Source: Vitis vinifera
Lineage: Eukaryota; Streptophyta; Magnoliopsida; Vitales; Vitaceae
Assembly (NCBI RefSeq): GCF_030704535.1
Contig: NC_081817.1
Coordinates: 2,495,001 to 2,559,000 of the forward strand
Direction: 5' to 3'
DNA: 64,000 bases
Shown in pieces: positions 12,477 through 24,034 of this stretch. Both the position numbers and the translations under genes were made by a program. The notes under the pieces were generated by a model. It was not told where the DNA came from and did not search any database. It was given only the letters and a program-made list of their open reading frames with translations. Each line of letters starts with the position of its first letter. The stretch's first letter is position 1.

Positions 12477-13932
12477 ATGGGTGTTTGCGATGGAGTGTAA
12501 TTTAGGCTTTGGTTTATCAATATCAGTCTCATTTTTTTCCCTGAACTGCTGGAGAAGTTGGCAACATTCCAGAATTTTTCTAGAGAATCGGTTGGTGGAG
12601 TATTCCAGCAATGGCAAGAATGAATGAAAATGGTGAGGCTTGTAACAATGTTTATAGAGCTGGCTGGGGAGCTGGCTGGTGGCAGTTACATTGTTCAAAA
12701 GTAGGATTGAGAAGCAGAGTTTTGAAGTTTGGTTAGCATTGGAAACATGGTATCAGGCTAGATACATATTCTTTTGGAGGGAAGCATCTCCAGTTCTGAT
12801 TGTGTTCGCCTCCATGGTATATTGATTTGTTAATTAATCAGAAAGTGGGATTTGAGATAATTGTAGCTTTTCTTTCAGGTGTTTTTTGTTTCCTTCTTTG
12901 TGTTTTGTTTTGTTGTGCTGTTGGTGGGTCTCTCTCCTTCACAGGTTTGGGTGGTGAATTTGTTTCTTGCTGTAAATCTCTTTTCTTTTTACCCTCATTT
13001 GTGAGAATAGTAGGAAGTTACGAACAAGAAAACTAGTCAAGGCAATTTGTTTTAACCTTACTGTGTAAATAAATAGATGGATAATTTCTGAGCCTTTCAT
13101 TTTTGCCTGCATAAGAGCACATCAATGTATTTTTCATACCTCTCTACTAATTGCAGTTTGGATGATAAATTTATTTCCTCTCTTAGATGTTTCTTCCACT
13201 GGTCATACCATTGCTAAAGGAGGACAGGTGAAGGTGTTTGTATTGGCCTTTTTCTGTCAATATGCTCATGTGATGTTTATCAATTGCTCCTTTTTTCAGA
13301 ATATACTTCTGAAAATATGTTTCTAGAAGCTCTTGTTACCTGGTTCTTTGGCAAAAGATTGGCTTTGATAACCTAGTTGCCCTTTCTCTGTGTACTCCTA
13401 GCATGCTATAACAGTTTCATGTACCGGAAACTTGAAACTGCTTCCCTGGTTAGTTTGTTGCTGACACTGGTAAACAATTTTGAATCTCAGAAATGCTTTT
13501 GGAACATGTTATTTCTATCCAGAGATCTGTTTTCAGTATCTTTCATTCTGGAATTTTCAGGGTCTGGACAAGGTAGGAAAAAAGTGGGATACTAGCAGCT
13601 TGAGAGGTCTGAGAATGGAATCTGATTCACAGCTCTTCCTGTTTCATGAATGCCCTGTTTGTGCCATATTTCTGCATTTCATAGCTCAATACAAAGCAAA
13701 TGACCTTGTGTTCTTTGGGTATTTGCACTTTCTGTCTGTTTGGTAAACAAATCAACAGTTTCTTTTTAATCCAAAACAGGACAAAAACTAATAATTATTT
13801 TTCAAGCTTCACATCATTTTTGATTTGTTGCCTGATGATATATACAACAAATGAACCAACTCTTCATTATCAGGAAAAAGAAATCACCTCTAACAGCAGC
13901 CCTCAGCCCTTAGGTTGTTTACAACAAATATT
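12477..13932. other. 3' UTR of the ABC gene and convergent spacer
   Basis: The T-rich sequence after the ABC stop probably includes its 3' UTR; an AAATAAATAGATG-type poly-A signal occurs near 13066. The rest leads to the stop of the convergent PsbP-like gene at 13933. I see no other gene. The open frames here (for example 12240-12698 minus and 13377-14029 plus) lack family resemblance or are antisense to exons. Confidence 0.6.
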
Positions 13933-16243
13933 TTACATGTCCAGCACCTTGAAAGAGTCTGCTACCACTTTGAGCTTGTTCCTCACTCTTTTCCATCTTC
14001 TTTCATTTGCTCCAACATTCAGTGTGTAAAATCTCCCTGTTCAATAATGCAAGTTAGTCGTTTAAACTAATCAGGGCATGAAAAAAAACTGCAGCTCCCT
14101 CATCACTTTCTTCTGCATCTATCTATGTGGTATTTTCAATGGAAGTCTTTCCAAGTTGCAGATAGAGAATTATATTGTTTGGTTGCATATTACAAGTTGG
14201 CACTGATACGCTAAAACTCATGAAAGTGATACTTTGAGATGGTACGAGATCATTAAGTTACCATTTCCAATCGCTAGGATTACGAATGATGCCCGAGAAA
14301 AGTTTGCAGATGTAAGTTCATACTCGACAGTGTAATAGTTTTTCCCATCAACCACCTTCTGCATATAGAAGATAAGCCATAAGACAGACTGTTGATCTTT
14401 GTTGGACTTGTGGGGTTGGAAAATAGGAGTATTTTTTACAGAGGATGTAATGAAGATACAAAACCTCCTGCATGTCAAGTATTGTAGCTATTTGATTGGG
14501 TGCAGCATAGACATTCTTCACCAAATTGGGAACAACCTGCAAAGGAAGAAATAACTGGTCAATGAGCATTGAGAGAATCCAGAAAAACATAAAGAGTAGA
14601 TGAAAATTTGTGGTCCTTTACCTCTTCCATTGGACCTAAATCATGGATGTCCCTTTTATCAGTTGGTATAAAACTCACTCTAACATTCTGCAGTTGCAGA
14701 TATCGGTCTTTAAACGCAGAATCATGCCCCCTGAACTCGAATTCCTAATCAAAATGTGAAAGAAATTCTTCCAAGTGAATAAATTCTCTTTGCAGCCAAC
14801 AGTCATGCATTTTCTTGATAAGGTAATTCTATATCTTACCCTCCAATCCAAGGGGTAATAATAGGAATACCCATCTGAAAGGTCAACAAAAGCTTTATAG
14901 TTTGCTGGTATTTCTGCACAGTGAAGAAAATGAGAAACCGAAAAAATGTGTAACATAAATTACAAGCTTAGTAAGATATAATTTCTATAGAGTTTTTAAT
15001 GGTCATATCATACAAATATTTAAAGATTATACATCATACAGAAAGCAACTACCAACCATGATACCTTCAGCATGAAGGGAACTTGCAGGGAATAAATTTG
15101 CAGCTAGTAGCCCCACTCCTAGCAGCAGTGATCTTCTCTCGAGATGGCCTGAAATTCACCATGTGAGATCAGGAAAGATATTAATACATTGTTGGATTAG
15201 AAGAAACTAGTTTCTTGCTTAAATCCAAAGCTTGACCAACATCTAGACACCATTTACACAACCCCATTTCAGAATTCACCAAAGGCAAACCTTTGGCTCA
15301 ATATTTCTTTCAAGAAACCATTACTCTGAGGACTCCATAGGGTGAAAGAATTAGTAGTGAGTTAAAAATCTACATCCAGATAAAAATAGAGACTTGTAAA
15401 GCCAGGCTCTGTTTGGTGCAGGTTTTTTCAACTGCTCAAAGGCTACTGTAAAGAGCTCTATAATGTAGTTGGTTTTGTGTTAAAGCATTTTCAAGTAGAA
15501 GAAGTATGAAATCTTATAGAACCCTTTTCAAAGACCTTACAAGAAGAGATATTTTCACATCCAAATCTCAATTTTTCATTTTTATTTTTTAATTCAATGA
15601 GGCTTTCAAAAATGCACTTCACCAGAAGAACAGTACTTGTACATCAGAGAGAAATCTAAAGCTGAATATAACAGAAACCCTAACCTAATTCCCGGAATTG
15701 AGCTCTTAGAAGACATACTTTGAATTCCCAAAAGTGGGTTAGAAAAAAACAATCTGGGTGTCCTTCAAACACAAGTTTCTGTACAAAAGTACTATTCAAT
15801 ATGAGGATTACAATAAAAAAATCCACGTCCACTTCCTATAACAGACACTAAAGCACTCAACCTACAATCAAAACTGAAGAGAACTCAATCTGGGTATCAT
15901 TCAAAAACAAAATTCTCCACAAAACATAGCTGCCAAGACTAGACAGGAAAGCAAATGCAGATAGAAACTTCAAATGGGTATCTTACTTTCTTCATCGAAG
16001 GCTGTCTCTCTTGAGCATGCACTGATGCTATTACATGAAGTAAATGCAGCAAATCGAGGCACATCAATGGAATGAGGCAAATCCAACTGGAAAAAATCAT
16101 GAAGAATCGAATACATAAATGCCATAATCGAGAGAAGCATATAACCTAAATGCATTGATTGAATGGAGGAAAGTGATAGGAGTAATGACCTTGTTGGATA
16201 TGGTTGTTGAAACCCAACCCAAAGAGAGTGACGAAAGTGCCAT
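13933..16243 (-). CDS. PNSL1: PsbP-like thylakoid lumen protein (PNSL1/PPL2 type)
   Basis: Complete 8-exon gene: 16243-16190, 16086-15987, 15148-15065, 14913-14840, 14744-14622, 14536-14465, 14358-14262 and 14036-13933 (TAA stop). Phases agree and give 235 aa, close to the Arabidopsis protein as I recall it. A Ser-rich chloroplast transit peptide (residues 1-50) precedes a second signal with a twin arginine and hydrophobic core (ERRSLLLGVGLLAANLF) ending near SLHA, which fits Tat import into the thylakoid lumen. The PsbP domain follows, with blocks FKDRYLQLQNVRV, YAAPNQIATILD, DGKNYYTVEYEL and VGANERRWKRVRNKLKVVADSF. PNSL1 is a lumenal subunit of the chloroplast NDH complex (family knowledge). 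The FKDR and AAPNQ blocks match PPL2/PNSL1 better than PPL1 in my recall. It ends tail to tail with the ABC gene, as its relatives do in Arabidopsis. Confidence 0.88.
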
Positions 16244-16648
16244 TTTTTCTTGTGGGAAACAACTCTAGCTTCCTCTTCTTCCTGTTCTTCAGTTCTCAGT
16301 TTTCGATCTTTGTATTGGGTATGGATAATACAGGGGTGTGATGAGTGGGAGAGGTTTGGCACGTGACATGCTTGTGACTTACCGGATAACGGCAATAACT
16401 AAAACAGTCTCAATGGCAAAGTCCTAAATAAACTGGCCCATGATATATTGTAGCCCAGCCCAGAAACACATGGCTAGCCTGGTTGGCTCCCTGTGAAGCC
16501 CATTACTAAAAAGCCTAACTTCCCCCAACCCGCACTTGTCATCTTCTCCCTAGATGGACTCCTCAATAGTTGGGCCCATTTTCAGGCCTAACTAATAGAA
16601 AAATGATAATATAAAAGTGCAATTGGAAAAGGGGTTGAACTGGCTCAG

Positions 16649-16937
16649 TGTTATGGACTTAGTTTTTTTCTAAGTTTGTGCGACACTTAAACAAATCAAA
16701 ACACTTGATCTCGTTAAGTTAGCTTTACTCCTGATGAGCAGCTTACTAAGTTAAGATACTCACGACTTGAAAGCTTTAGAAGACGTAGTAGACAACTCTT
16801 AAAAAATGGAGGCTTTTATTGTTCAAAGGAAGTTTTTAGAACTTTGTAGCTAAGTGTAGATGTCTCCAAGGGTCTTTAGAAGTTTCCCACTTCCTATATA
16901 AGCCCATGGGGAGGGTTATTTAAAAGAGCTTGTGACA
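16649..16937 (-). mobile_element. Diverged, shortened LTR remnant
   Basis: On the - strand it begins TGTCACAAG and shares several blocks with the LTR at 4888-5467: CCCTCCCCATGGGCTTATATAGG at its start and, near its end, the CTACTACGTC and ACTTAG regions in the same order. It is about half the length of that copy and more diverged, so it is an older, incomplete relative. No clear target duplication is seen. Confidence 0.65.
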
Positions 16938-17156
16938 TCATGCCAAAATTCTTATTGAATTAAGATTAGTTTGAGCCAACCTACCAAGTTCCAATATTTG
17001 AACCCACTCATTTTTGTCAACAAAGCCCGTATTTAACAACACCCTAGCTTTTTTGGAGTTTTGACCTAAGATACTTAAAAAAAATTCAGAAACTAAATTG
17101 AGTAGCAAAATGATTCTTAATCTAGAATATTTTCGCCACATAAGCATCCATATCAT

Positions 17157-17610
17157 AAAATCGTAGTTGGTGGTTATGATTCTAAATTTCCTTTTATTTT
17201 TTAGAATGATCAACACAGTCACCTTTTATAACTTTAAATTTAAAATTAAAACTGTAGGTGATGGCTATGATTTTGAAGTCAAGTTCAAAACCGTAGTCAC
17301 CAACTACGGTTTCAAGCCTAAATTTAAATTCGTACTTGATGACTATGATTTTAAATTATATATATATATAGAAAATTATGTTGTTTTATTTGAAATAAGT
17401 TTAAAATTGCAGTTAATAACTACAATTTTAAATCTAAGTTTGAAATTGTAATTGGTGATTATAACTATCAAATTCAAAACCATAATAACTTATTATGATT
17501 TTAAACTTAAATTTAAAGTTATCGTTGGTGATAATGATTTTGATAATTTAAAAAAAAAACATTAAAATCATAGTTACTAGCTATAATTTTATGACAGGGA
17601 TGGATACTCA
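17157..17610. repeat. Cluster of diverged short palindromes
   Basis: About nine related modules of 40-50 bp, each built from a GTAGT/ACTAC core with A/T-rich shoulders. The best preserved (17288-17312) has perfect 10-bp arms AAACCGTAGT and ACTACGGTTT around a 5-bp loop. The others (for example near 17405, 17440, 17490 and 17565) are weaker versions in alternating orientation. They produce spurious open frames at 16938-17451. No coding function is apparent. Confidence 0.65.
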
Positions 17611-19640
17611 TACAGGGAAACACAGTAGATTGAAAATTATTTTGGTCAAAACTCGGTCTTTAACTCTTAAACATTGAAATACCTAAAATGACCCTTATTT
17701 TCAAATGGTCCCAAACCCTAGCCAATCCCCTTTCCTCCTTCATATGTCACCTTCCTTATGCTACTTTTCACAGATCATGGGGCATTGAGCTAGTATGGGT
17801 TCCACGTTAGCATTCAAACCTTAAAAGAAAAATACTTAAATCAAAAGAATCACTATCTCTTATGTGTCATATCCATTGTTCTATTCTCTCTCCAAATTGA
17901 CTTAAATTTATAAGTTGTTTTATTTTAGTTTTAACTATCTAATTTAGGCCATTGACCAATAACAAATAACAAAATCAAATTATTTATTTCATTTTATTCA
18001 ATTTATTTTCTCAGAAAAAGGAAAAAAAATTATATCTTAAACAAAGAGGAATCAATTGAAGATTTTATTTATATTAAGAATCCGTTTTGCAGTAATTTTA
18101 AAAAATATTTATAATCTTTTTTGGGTTCAAAACTTTATATTATAAATGTTTAAAAAATTAAAAATACTATTTAAAATCACTATTGAATATAATTTAATTT
18201 TATAAAGAAGAAGAAGTATATTTTAAGTAGTTAGAATAATGTTTAATTGATTTTGAAAAGGACAAACCTAATCATGTGAGATGATATAGCGTAGGCTGAC
18301 TTTGAAAGCATCCAAAAATTGGTCGGTCCGGCTATGAGAAATGACGGCACCCTTTGTCGGCACAACCATACAGTATTTTAATATAAATATGTATTAAGGA
18401 AAATGACTTGCTCCCACGCCTCTTCTCCATTTTAAAATAATTTTTCTAATTTTTTAATTTTTGTCTCTCCCCAATAGTTGGGCTGAGGTCACCTGCCACC
18501 AAGACATCTAATCTCCTCCTTTTTTTTTTAGTGATTATATAAAAATATGATTTATTATTTTATCACAAAATACGAAAATTAGGTATTCCTTAGTGGATGA
18601 GTTCAAAGGTGGTATTGGATTAAAGAAAGGGTTTGATTAGAGTCGAACTCATTCCATTTTCTTTTTAATTCATCTCGATCCACATCATATTATTTTTATA
18701 AATATATCTCCATTTCATAAAATTTTTATGAATTAGAATAACTCATAAAAATATTTTCTCACAACTTTTTTTAAAAATCTAATATTATAATAATATATAA
18801 ATTTGTACAACATTTTTAAGAAAACAAATCTATATTAATTAAAAATTTGAGATACTCTTTAAGAAAAAATATACATATTTGATTTTAAAATATAATTTTT
18901 TTTATATTATATGAATTAATACATATTATCTTGAAAAAAAAAAGTAAAATAGATTATAATTCAGTGTTTTGATATTTATTCGTAAAAAAAATTATATTAC
19001 ATTTTAATATTTATGGTGAAAGAAGTAAGTAATTATATATATATATATTTAAAATTCTTTTCTTTTTTGAACAATAATTTTAATTTCATAAACAAATTAT
19101 TTTAATTTATAAAATGAGTTATATAAAAAAAAAAATTGATATGAAGAATAAATACATAATATTTCACATGTGCTTAGAGGAGACAAAATTGTCGAATAAA
19201 TAACAAAGAATAAAAATTTTCTTTCTCCCATGATTGTGTTAGAAAATGACAATAAATCTAGGGCAGACATTTTCATTTTTGATTAGTTTTTTTTTTTTGG
19301 ACATCTTTAACATTCTTTTATCTTTGTAATTGAAAAATATTGTATAAATTGAATAAGCCTTGTTATTATTATTATTATTTTCAAATGTATATAAAGCTAA
19401 GATAATATCTCCACGTGGAAAATGAATTAATAGATTTTATACCTAAATCAAGGAGAACAAAATCACCATTTTTACATGGACAATTAAATTCTAATGACTA
19501 GGAACTTTGACTATTTTCTAGCCATAAGTCCGTAAAGGGCAAGATTTTTTTTTTTTTTCTCTATCTTTAAAAGCCTCACCTTCTTTCCTGCTACCACCCA
19601 CACGACCTTACCATGAACCAGACAATTAAATCATAATCAA
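17611..19640. other. AT-rich intergenic stretch, no gene seen
   Basis: Very AT-rich with many homopolymer runs and TA repeats (for example 19035-19050). I find no convincing exon, RNA gene or complete mobile element. It separates the PsbP-like gene from the aquaporin promoter. Confidence 0.5.
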
Positions 19641-19739
19641 CGGTCCCGATCAACCCGAACTCCCACATGGTCCTTGTGATTAGCGGGGACACGCAAAACC
19701 GCATGCGCTCGTAGAGATCCAACTTACCACGCATTTGAA

Positions 19740-20164
19740 TATTCAAAGGTCGGTCCGTCCCCATCAGTCCAAAAACTTGCCGACCTTCTAGCGGCCACGG
19801 GTTTTAAGTGGAAGAGCAATAATGCGGTTTAGGGGACCCGCCACGTCAGAAGGTCGGCGATCCGGTTCCCGAAATCGCCGATTTGGCAGGCCCCTTAGAC
19901 TCCATCACCACCACAAACGTGGCCAATTAACCGACCAATCAGCAATCAGTTCATTAGCTGTAAAGTGACTGTAGTGGCACTCGAGAATATTGTGCCACCG
20001 GTAACTGACTGAACCGGTTCCTCAGCCGTTATATTAGGTATATATAAATTGAAGTGTTACTGAGCCACTAAGCCTCCATACAAAGAGGAGAACCAGTGTA
20101 CAAACTAAGGCCATCCGCAAAGGCCTAGAGCTTGAGGAGGAAGAAGGGCAAGCCTTTAATAAAA
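19740..20164 (+). promoter_or_regulatory. Aquaporin promoter and 5' UTR
   Basis: GC content rises sharply against the AT-rich upstream. A GCCACGTCAG element with a G-box-like ACGT core lies near 19840. A TATATATAAAT box is at about 20039-20049, some 120 bp before the start codon. An 11-bp inverted pair, GCCGACCTTCT (about 19779) and AGAAGGTCGGC (about 19848), brackets a GC-rich stretch. Their regulatory role is inferred from position only. Confidence 0.55.
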
Positions 20165-21589
20165 ATGCCGATTAACAGAATCGCAATCGGGACGCCGGGG
20201 GAGGCCAGCCACCCCGACGCCCTCAAAGCCGCCCTTGCAGAGTTTTTCTCCATGCTCATCTTTGTTTTTGCTGGGGAAGGCTCGGGCATGGCTTTTAGTA
20301 AGATTTCAAATTTTTATTTCATTTTTTCAAACTGTGGTTTAAAACCAGAAATTAATAATGGGTGGTGTTTTTTGGCAGACAAGCTGACGGATAGTGGGTC
20401 GTCAACACCGGCGGGCCTGGTGGCAGCTGCTCTAGCCCATGGCTTCGCTCTGTTCGTGGCCGTTTCGGTGGGTGCGAACATATCTGGCGGACATGTGAAC
20501 CCGGCCGTGACGTTTGGAGCCTTTATTGGCGGACACATAACGTTGTTGAGAGGCATTTTGTATTGGATTGCCCAGCTGCTGGGATCTGTCGTTGCATGCT
20601 TGCTGCTTAAGTTCTCCACCGGTGGATTGGTACGAAAACACACCAATGGAATATTTCAAAATTTGCAGTTTGATAATTTTTATTTATATTTTTTAAAATA
20701 TGGAAATTACCAATTTGCTATACGTTAATGGAGGATGGCATTTAAGTTTAACTTAACATACATTATTGTGTGATAGGTAATGGGTAATGATTTAAAATTG
20801 AAATGGAAGGAGACAGCTCGAGGACGAAGGAATAATATTTTTGCTTTGAGAAAGTGTTTTCCAGAGGAGTCTGTTTTGGTTTTTGTATTTTTAAAGTCAC
20901 TTTTTGGGATAGCGATTCACTTTTTTCTTTGTCTTGTTGCTCTCCATACAAGGCTTTCCTGTCTCTTCTTGGACTTTCCAGTTCCAAAAGTCAACAAAAT
21001 GGAATGATTCCATCGATCCAACATGATCCTCAAGTGGGCCATCCTGGTCAAGGATTACTTTTTAGCCCAGCCCACAGCCCACTAGCTCATGGGCTCTACT
21101 TTTGATTCTGGATCCTTCCCCCACGCTACTATTGACTATTGATTTGAAATGAATCATCTCTTACAAACTCATACTTGGTGCCTAATTGTACTGAAATTTA
21201 TGCTTGATTCGATGCAGGAAACGTCTGCATTCTCCCTATCCTCAGGTGTGTCGGTGTGGAACGCCCTGGTTTTTGAGATTGTGATGACCTTCGGCCTGGT
21301 TTACACAGTGTATGCCACAGCAGTGGATCCAAAGAAGGGGAACTTGGGCATTATTGCACCTATTGCAATTGGTTTCATAGTTGGTGCCAACATATTAGCT
21401 GGTGGTGCATTTGATGGTGCTTCCATGAACCCAGCAGTGTCATTTGGGCCTGCTGTTGTTAGCTGGTCATGGGCCAACCACTGGGTCTACTGGGCCGGGC
21501 CTCTCATCGGTGCCGCCATTGCCGCCATCATCTACGATCTCATCTTCATTGACAGTACACATGAGCAACTGCCCACCACGGATTATTAG
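20165..21589 (+). CDS. TIP1-3: Tonoplast intrinsic protein, TIP1;3-like aquaporin
   Basis: Complete 3-exon gene (20165-20297, 20379-20629, 21218-21589; TAG stop) encoding 251 aa, the usual TIP length. It begins [15 protein letters not shown], as Arabidopsis TIP1;3 does in my recall. Both pore motifs are present: HVNPAVT in exon 2 and SMNPAVS in exon 3. Val follows the second NPA where most aquaporins have Arg, and His lies in helix 2 (LAHGF); both are typical of the TIP1 selectivity filter, which passes water and small solutes such as urea and peroxide (family knowledge). It should sit in the vacuolar membrane with six spans. The open frame extends upstream only to a TTG, so the ATG at 20165 is the start. 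Exon GC is clearly higher than in the introns. Confidence 0.95.
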
Positions 21590-23159
21590 GAGCTTGCTAT
21601 GAATTTCAGGGGAAAAAAAATAAGGGAATGCAATTAGGAAAGTTGATGGGCTTTTCTTTGGGCTGGTGGGGTTGAGATTTCTTGTACTCTTATTAGGTGT
21701 TTGTTGTTGGTGTTTCTTTCTATCTTGTAGGAGTTGTTGAGAGTTTTTCTTGGATGTGTCAGTGGAACTGTCTGGTTTGTTTGCAATCACTTAATTGGGA
21801 AGCTTTTATGAATCATTAATGTCCTTGGAACTTAAATAAAAAAGAGGCCATAAAAGAAGACATGGTGGAATGAAGCCATCATTTTAGGGGTTGTGAGCCC
21901 ATGTCTGAGAGGCTCAAACCCTTCATTGAATCCCAATTTTCTAGCCAGTTCAATGGCAAAGGCAATGTGAAGGACGACATATAAAGTCTTCAGTGGAAGT
22001 AAAAAAACAGTGACTGAAAATGTCTTTATTATCAGCAAAAAAACAGTACTATTGACAAAAACTTAGAAGATGTACCATGGCCTCTGCTCTTTCATGCTTG
22101 GGAATCTTGAGCTATCTGGCTCCCACTAAATATGATAGCTGGAAAATCTTTTACTTTTAACATCACATGATCCACTGAAAATAAGGTCTTAACAAACAGT
22201 CTCTAAAAGTAAGGTCATTGTTAAATCTTTTCCCATGTGACTTAGTGACAAATTCTTCCAAACGTTTGAATCGTCGCTATCTGGGATTTGCAATGGCTTC
22301 TCTCAAAGTAGAAAATATGCTTGGTGAGTAGTAGATTCATACAGAAGGGACTAGCACGATGATACTGTGAAGCTAAGAAGCGGGCATCAATGCTTTATTT
22401 ATCTATGGAGCTATAACTATAGTAATTTATTGAATCCCTAAATTTAGGTCTTTCGAAATATTAAATTCTCTCTTATAAAAATTATTTTAATTATTTTTAA
22501 ATATTAACTTTTCTCTTATCATATTTTTAACCCCCCCTAAAACACTGATTAATTTTTTTATGGAAGTCATCATTACCATTTTATAAAATAAAATATTCAA
22601 AAGTGTGGAGGTTAAGAAGACCATGTCATTGAAAAAAATCATAAGAAAAATATTAATATGGAAATTATAAAAGTAAAAATTTATCTCTTTTGAAGAGAAA
22701 ATATGGATTTCCCCATGGTGACACCGAAGGTCTACCTCCCCCTCACCCACGAACAATGGGGCGTTTGTCTAACCATAGCTTTTGTTGTGCACCATAGTTG
22801 GGATTGGAAACTATACCAATAGTAGCTCAGCATCGGGAATCAATAACTTTTTCAACAACCGATAATCAATCTTTCAATGAACAAAGTCTTTTTTTTTTTT
22901 TTACTCTTTTCATTTCCTTAGACTTTAAACTTATAGATCCTAATATGAATCTAGATTATTAACAAGATCAAAATTTGTAGGAACAAAACAAATAAGTAGA
23001 ACAAATAAATGAGAGTAGGTAAATATAAGAAAATTTGACTTTTGTTATTTCTTTGTATCCAATATTTTTGACCAACAAATGAGTTATAACATTTCATGTT
23101 GGATTGGTGAATGATTGGGCCAACCTAGATTTGAACCAGTGTAGACATATTGCTAATGA
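21590..23159. other. Aquaporin 3' UTR and intergenic sequence
   Basis: The first 250 bp is the probable 3' UTR, with AATAAA-like sequence near 21834. A short - strand frame at 21832-22038 (with LPLKTLYVVLHIAFAIELARKL) has somewhat protein-like composition, but I do not recognise it and it has no exon context. The rest is AT-rich without visible genes. Confidence 0.45.
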
Positions 23160-23710
23160 ATTTACAATCTGTTTCTAGGACCGGAATTATTATCCTTGCC
23201 CGATGGGTCTACATCCATCCCTAAATGTCGTTGGATACTGTTCACTTCCTTGCCATTCTTGTAACGGTCACCTATAATCCGCATGAGTGGATGAGAAAGA
23301 AAGGATTTCTCGGAGCAACCCCCTAGGTTCCAGGCCTAGGAGTAAACTTTCTCATATGAGCATTTGGTACATGTATTCATCCGTGGAAGATTGAAAGGGT
23401 CACCACTATTGAGGACCTCCCCCCTAATCTTAGACACTAACCCTATCCTCTCTTTATCCCTAGTGACTTAAAAGATCTTCTTATTCTATACTTTATACTG
23501 ATAGCCCTTCCACTTTGGATCTAGGCCAAAAGGCTGAGCTTGTTCGCTTACTATTATATCCTCTATTCACAGGGACTAAAAGGAGGGAATTGGAATTCAA
23601 ATCTATAGCTCATGGGATTACAGGGTATACTGGATTAGCTGGTGGACTGAGAGCCTTTGTCGAATATCCCCTTTCTTACTCCTCTACTTATCCCATCCCA
23701 ACTCTATAAC
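23160..23710. other. Possible organelle-derived (mitochondrial) insertion
   Basis: Base composition is more even than in the flanks, with GGACCGGAATT, CCTAGGTTCCAGGCCTAGG and long unbiased stretches in the style of plant mitochondrial intergenic DNA. No mitochondrial gene is recognisable, so this rests on composition alone. Confidence 0.3.
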
Positions 23711-24034
23711 CTGACTTGTTAGCTGGTTTGCTTCCTAACCTTATTATGCTAAATACTAGGAAAAAAAAAAGAAATAAGTAATAAAAATAATAGTCAAAAT
23801 ATGTTCACAAAAGAACCAGTGATGTCACCTCCCAAGTGCTTTGAGCCCATCCACTCTTCTCCTGCCATCAACTTTCTTTCTTCTCTTCTTCTTAATCTCA
23901 CTAAAACCCTCTTCCCACCAAACTTCAATATGAATACAAATGATTATGAAACTGCAAGAGCTTATCACTTTGATCACAATAGTTACATACAAAAAAAACC
24001 CCCTTTGATTCTGTGAAGTTAAAGAAGTTTGCAT

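Noticed and set aside
12240-12698. 152-residue - strand frame over the ABC gene end
   Set aside because: It is antisense to the NBD2 exon and has no family resemblance.
13933-16243. Assignment as PPL1 rather than PNSL1/PPL2
   Set aside because: Several blocks (FKDRYLQLQNVRV, AAPNQIATILD, DGKNYYTVEYEL) match my recall of PPL2/PNSL1 better. PPL1 remains possible until aligned.
15970-16395. 141-residue - strand frame starting MPLSGKSQ
   Set aside because: It reads through an intron in a different frame. The spliced frame from 16243 gives a coherent transit peptide and PsbP domain.
16938-17451. Open frames over 16938-17451 on both strands
   Set aside because: They are made by the palindromic repeat modules and encode repetitive peptides without family resemblance.
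20132-20164. Longer aquaporin start with [11 protein letters not shown]
   Set aside because: The upstream codon is TTG, not ATG, and the family start MPINRIA fits the ATG at 20165.
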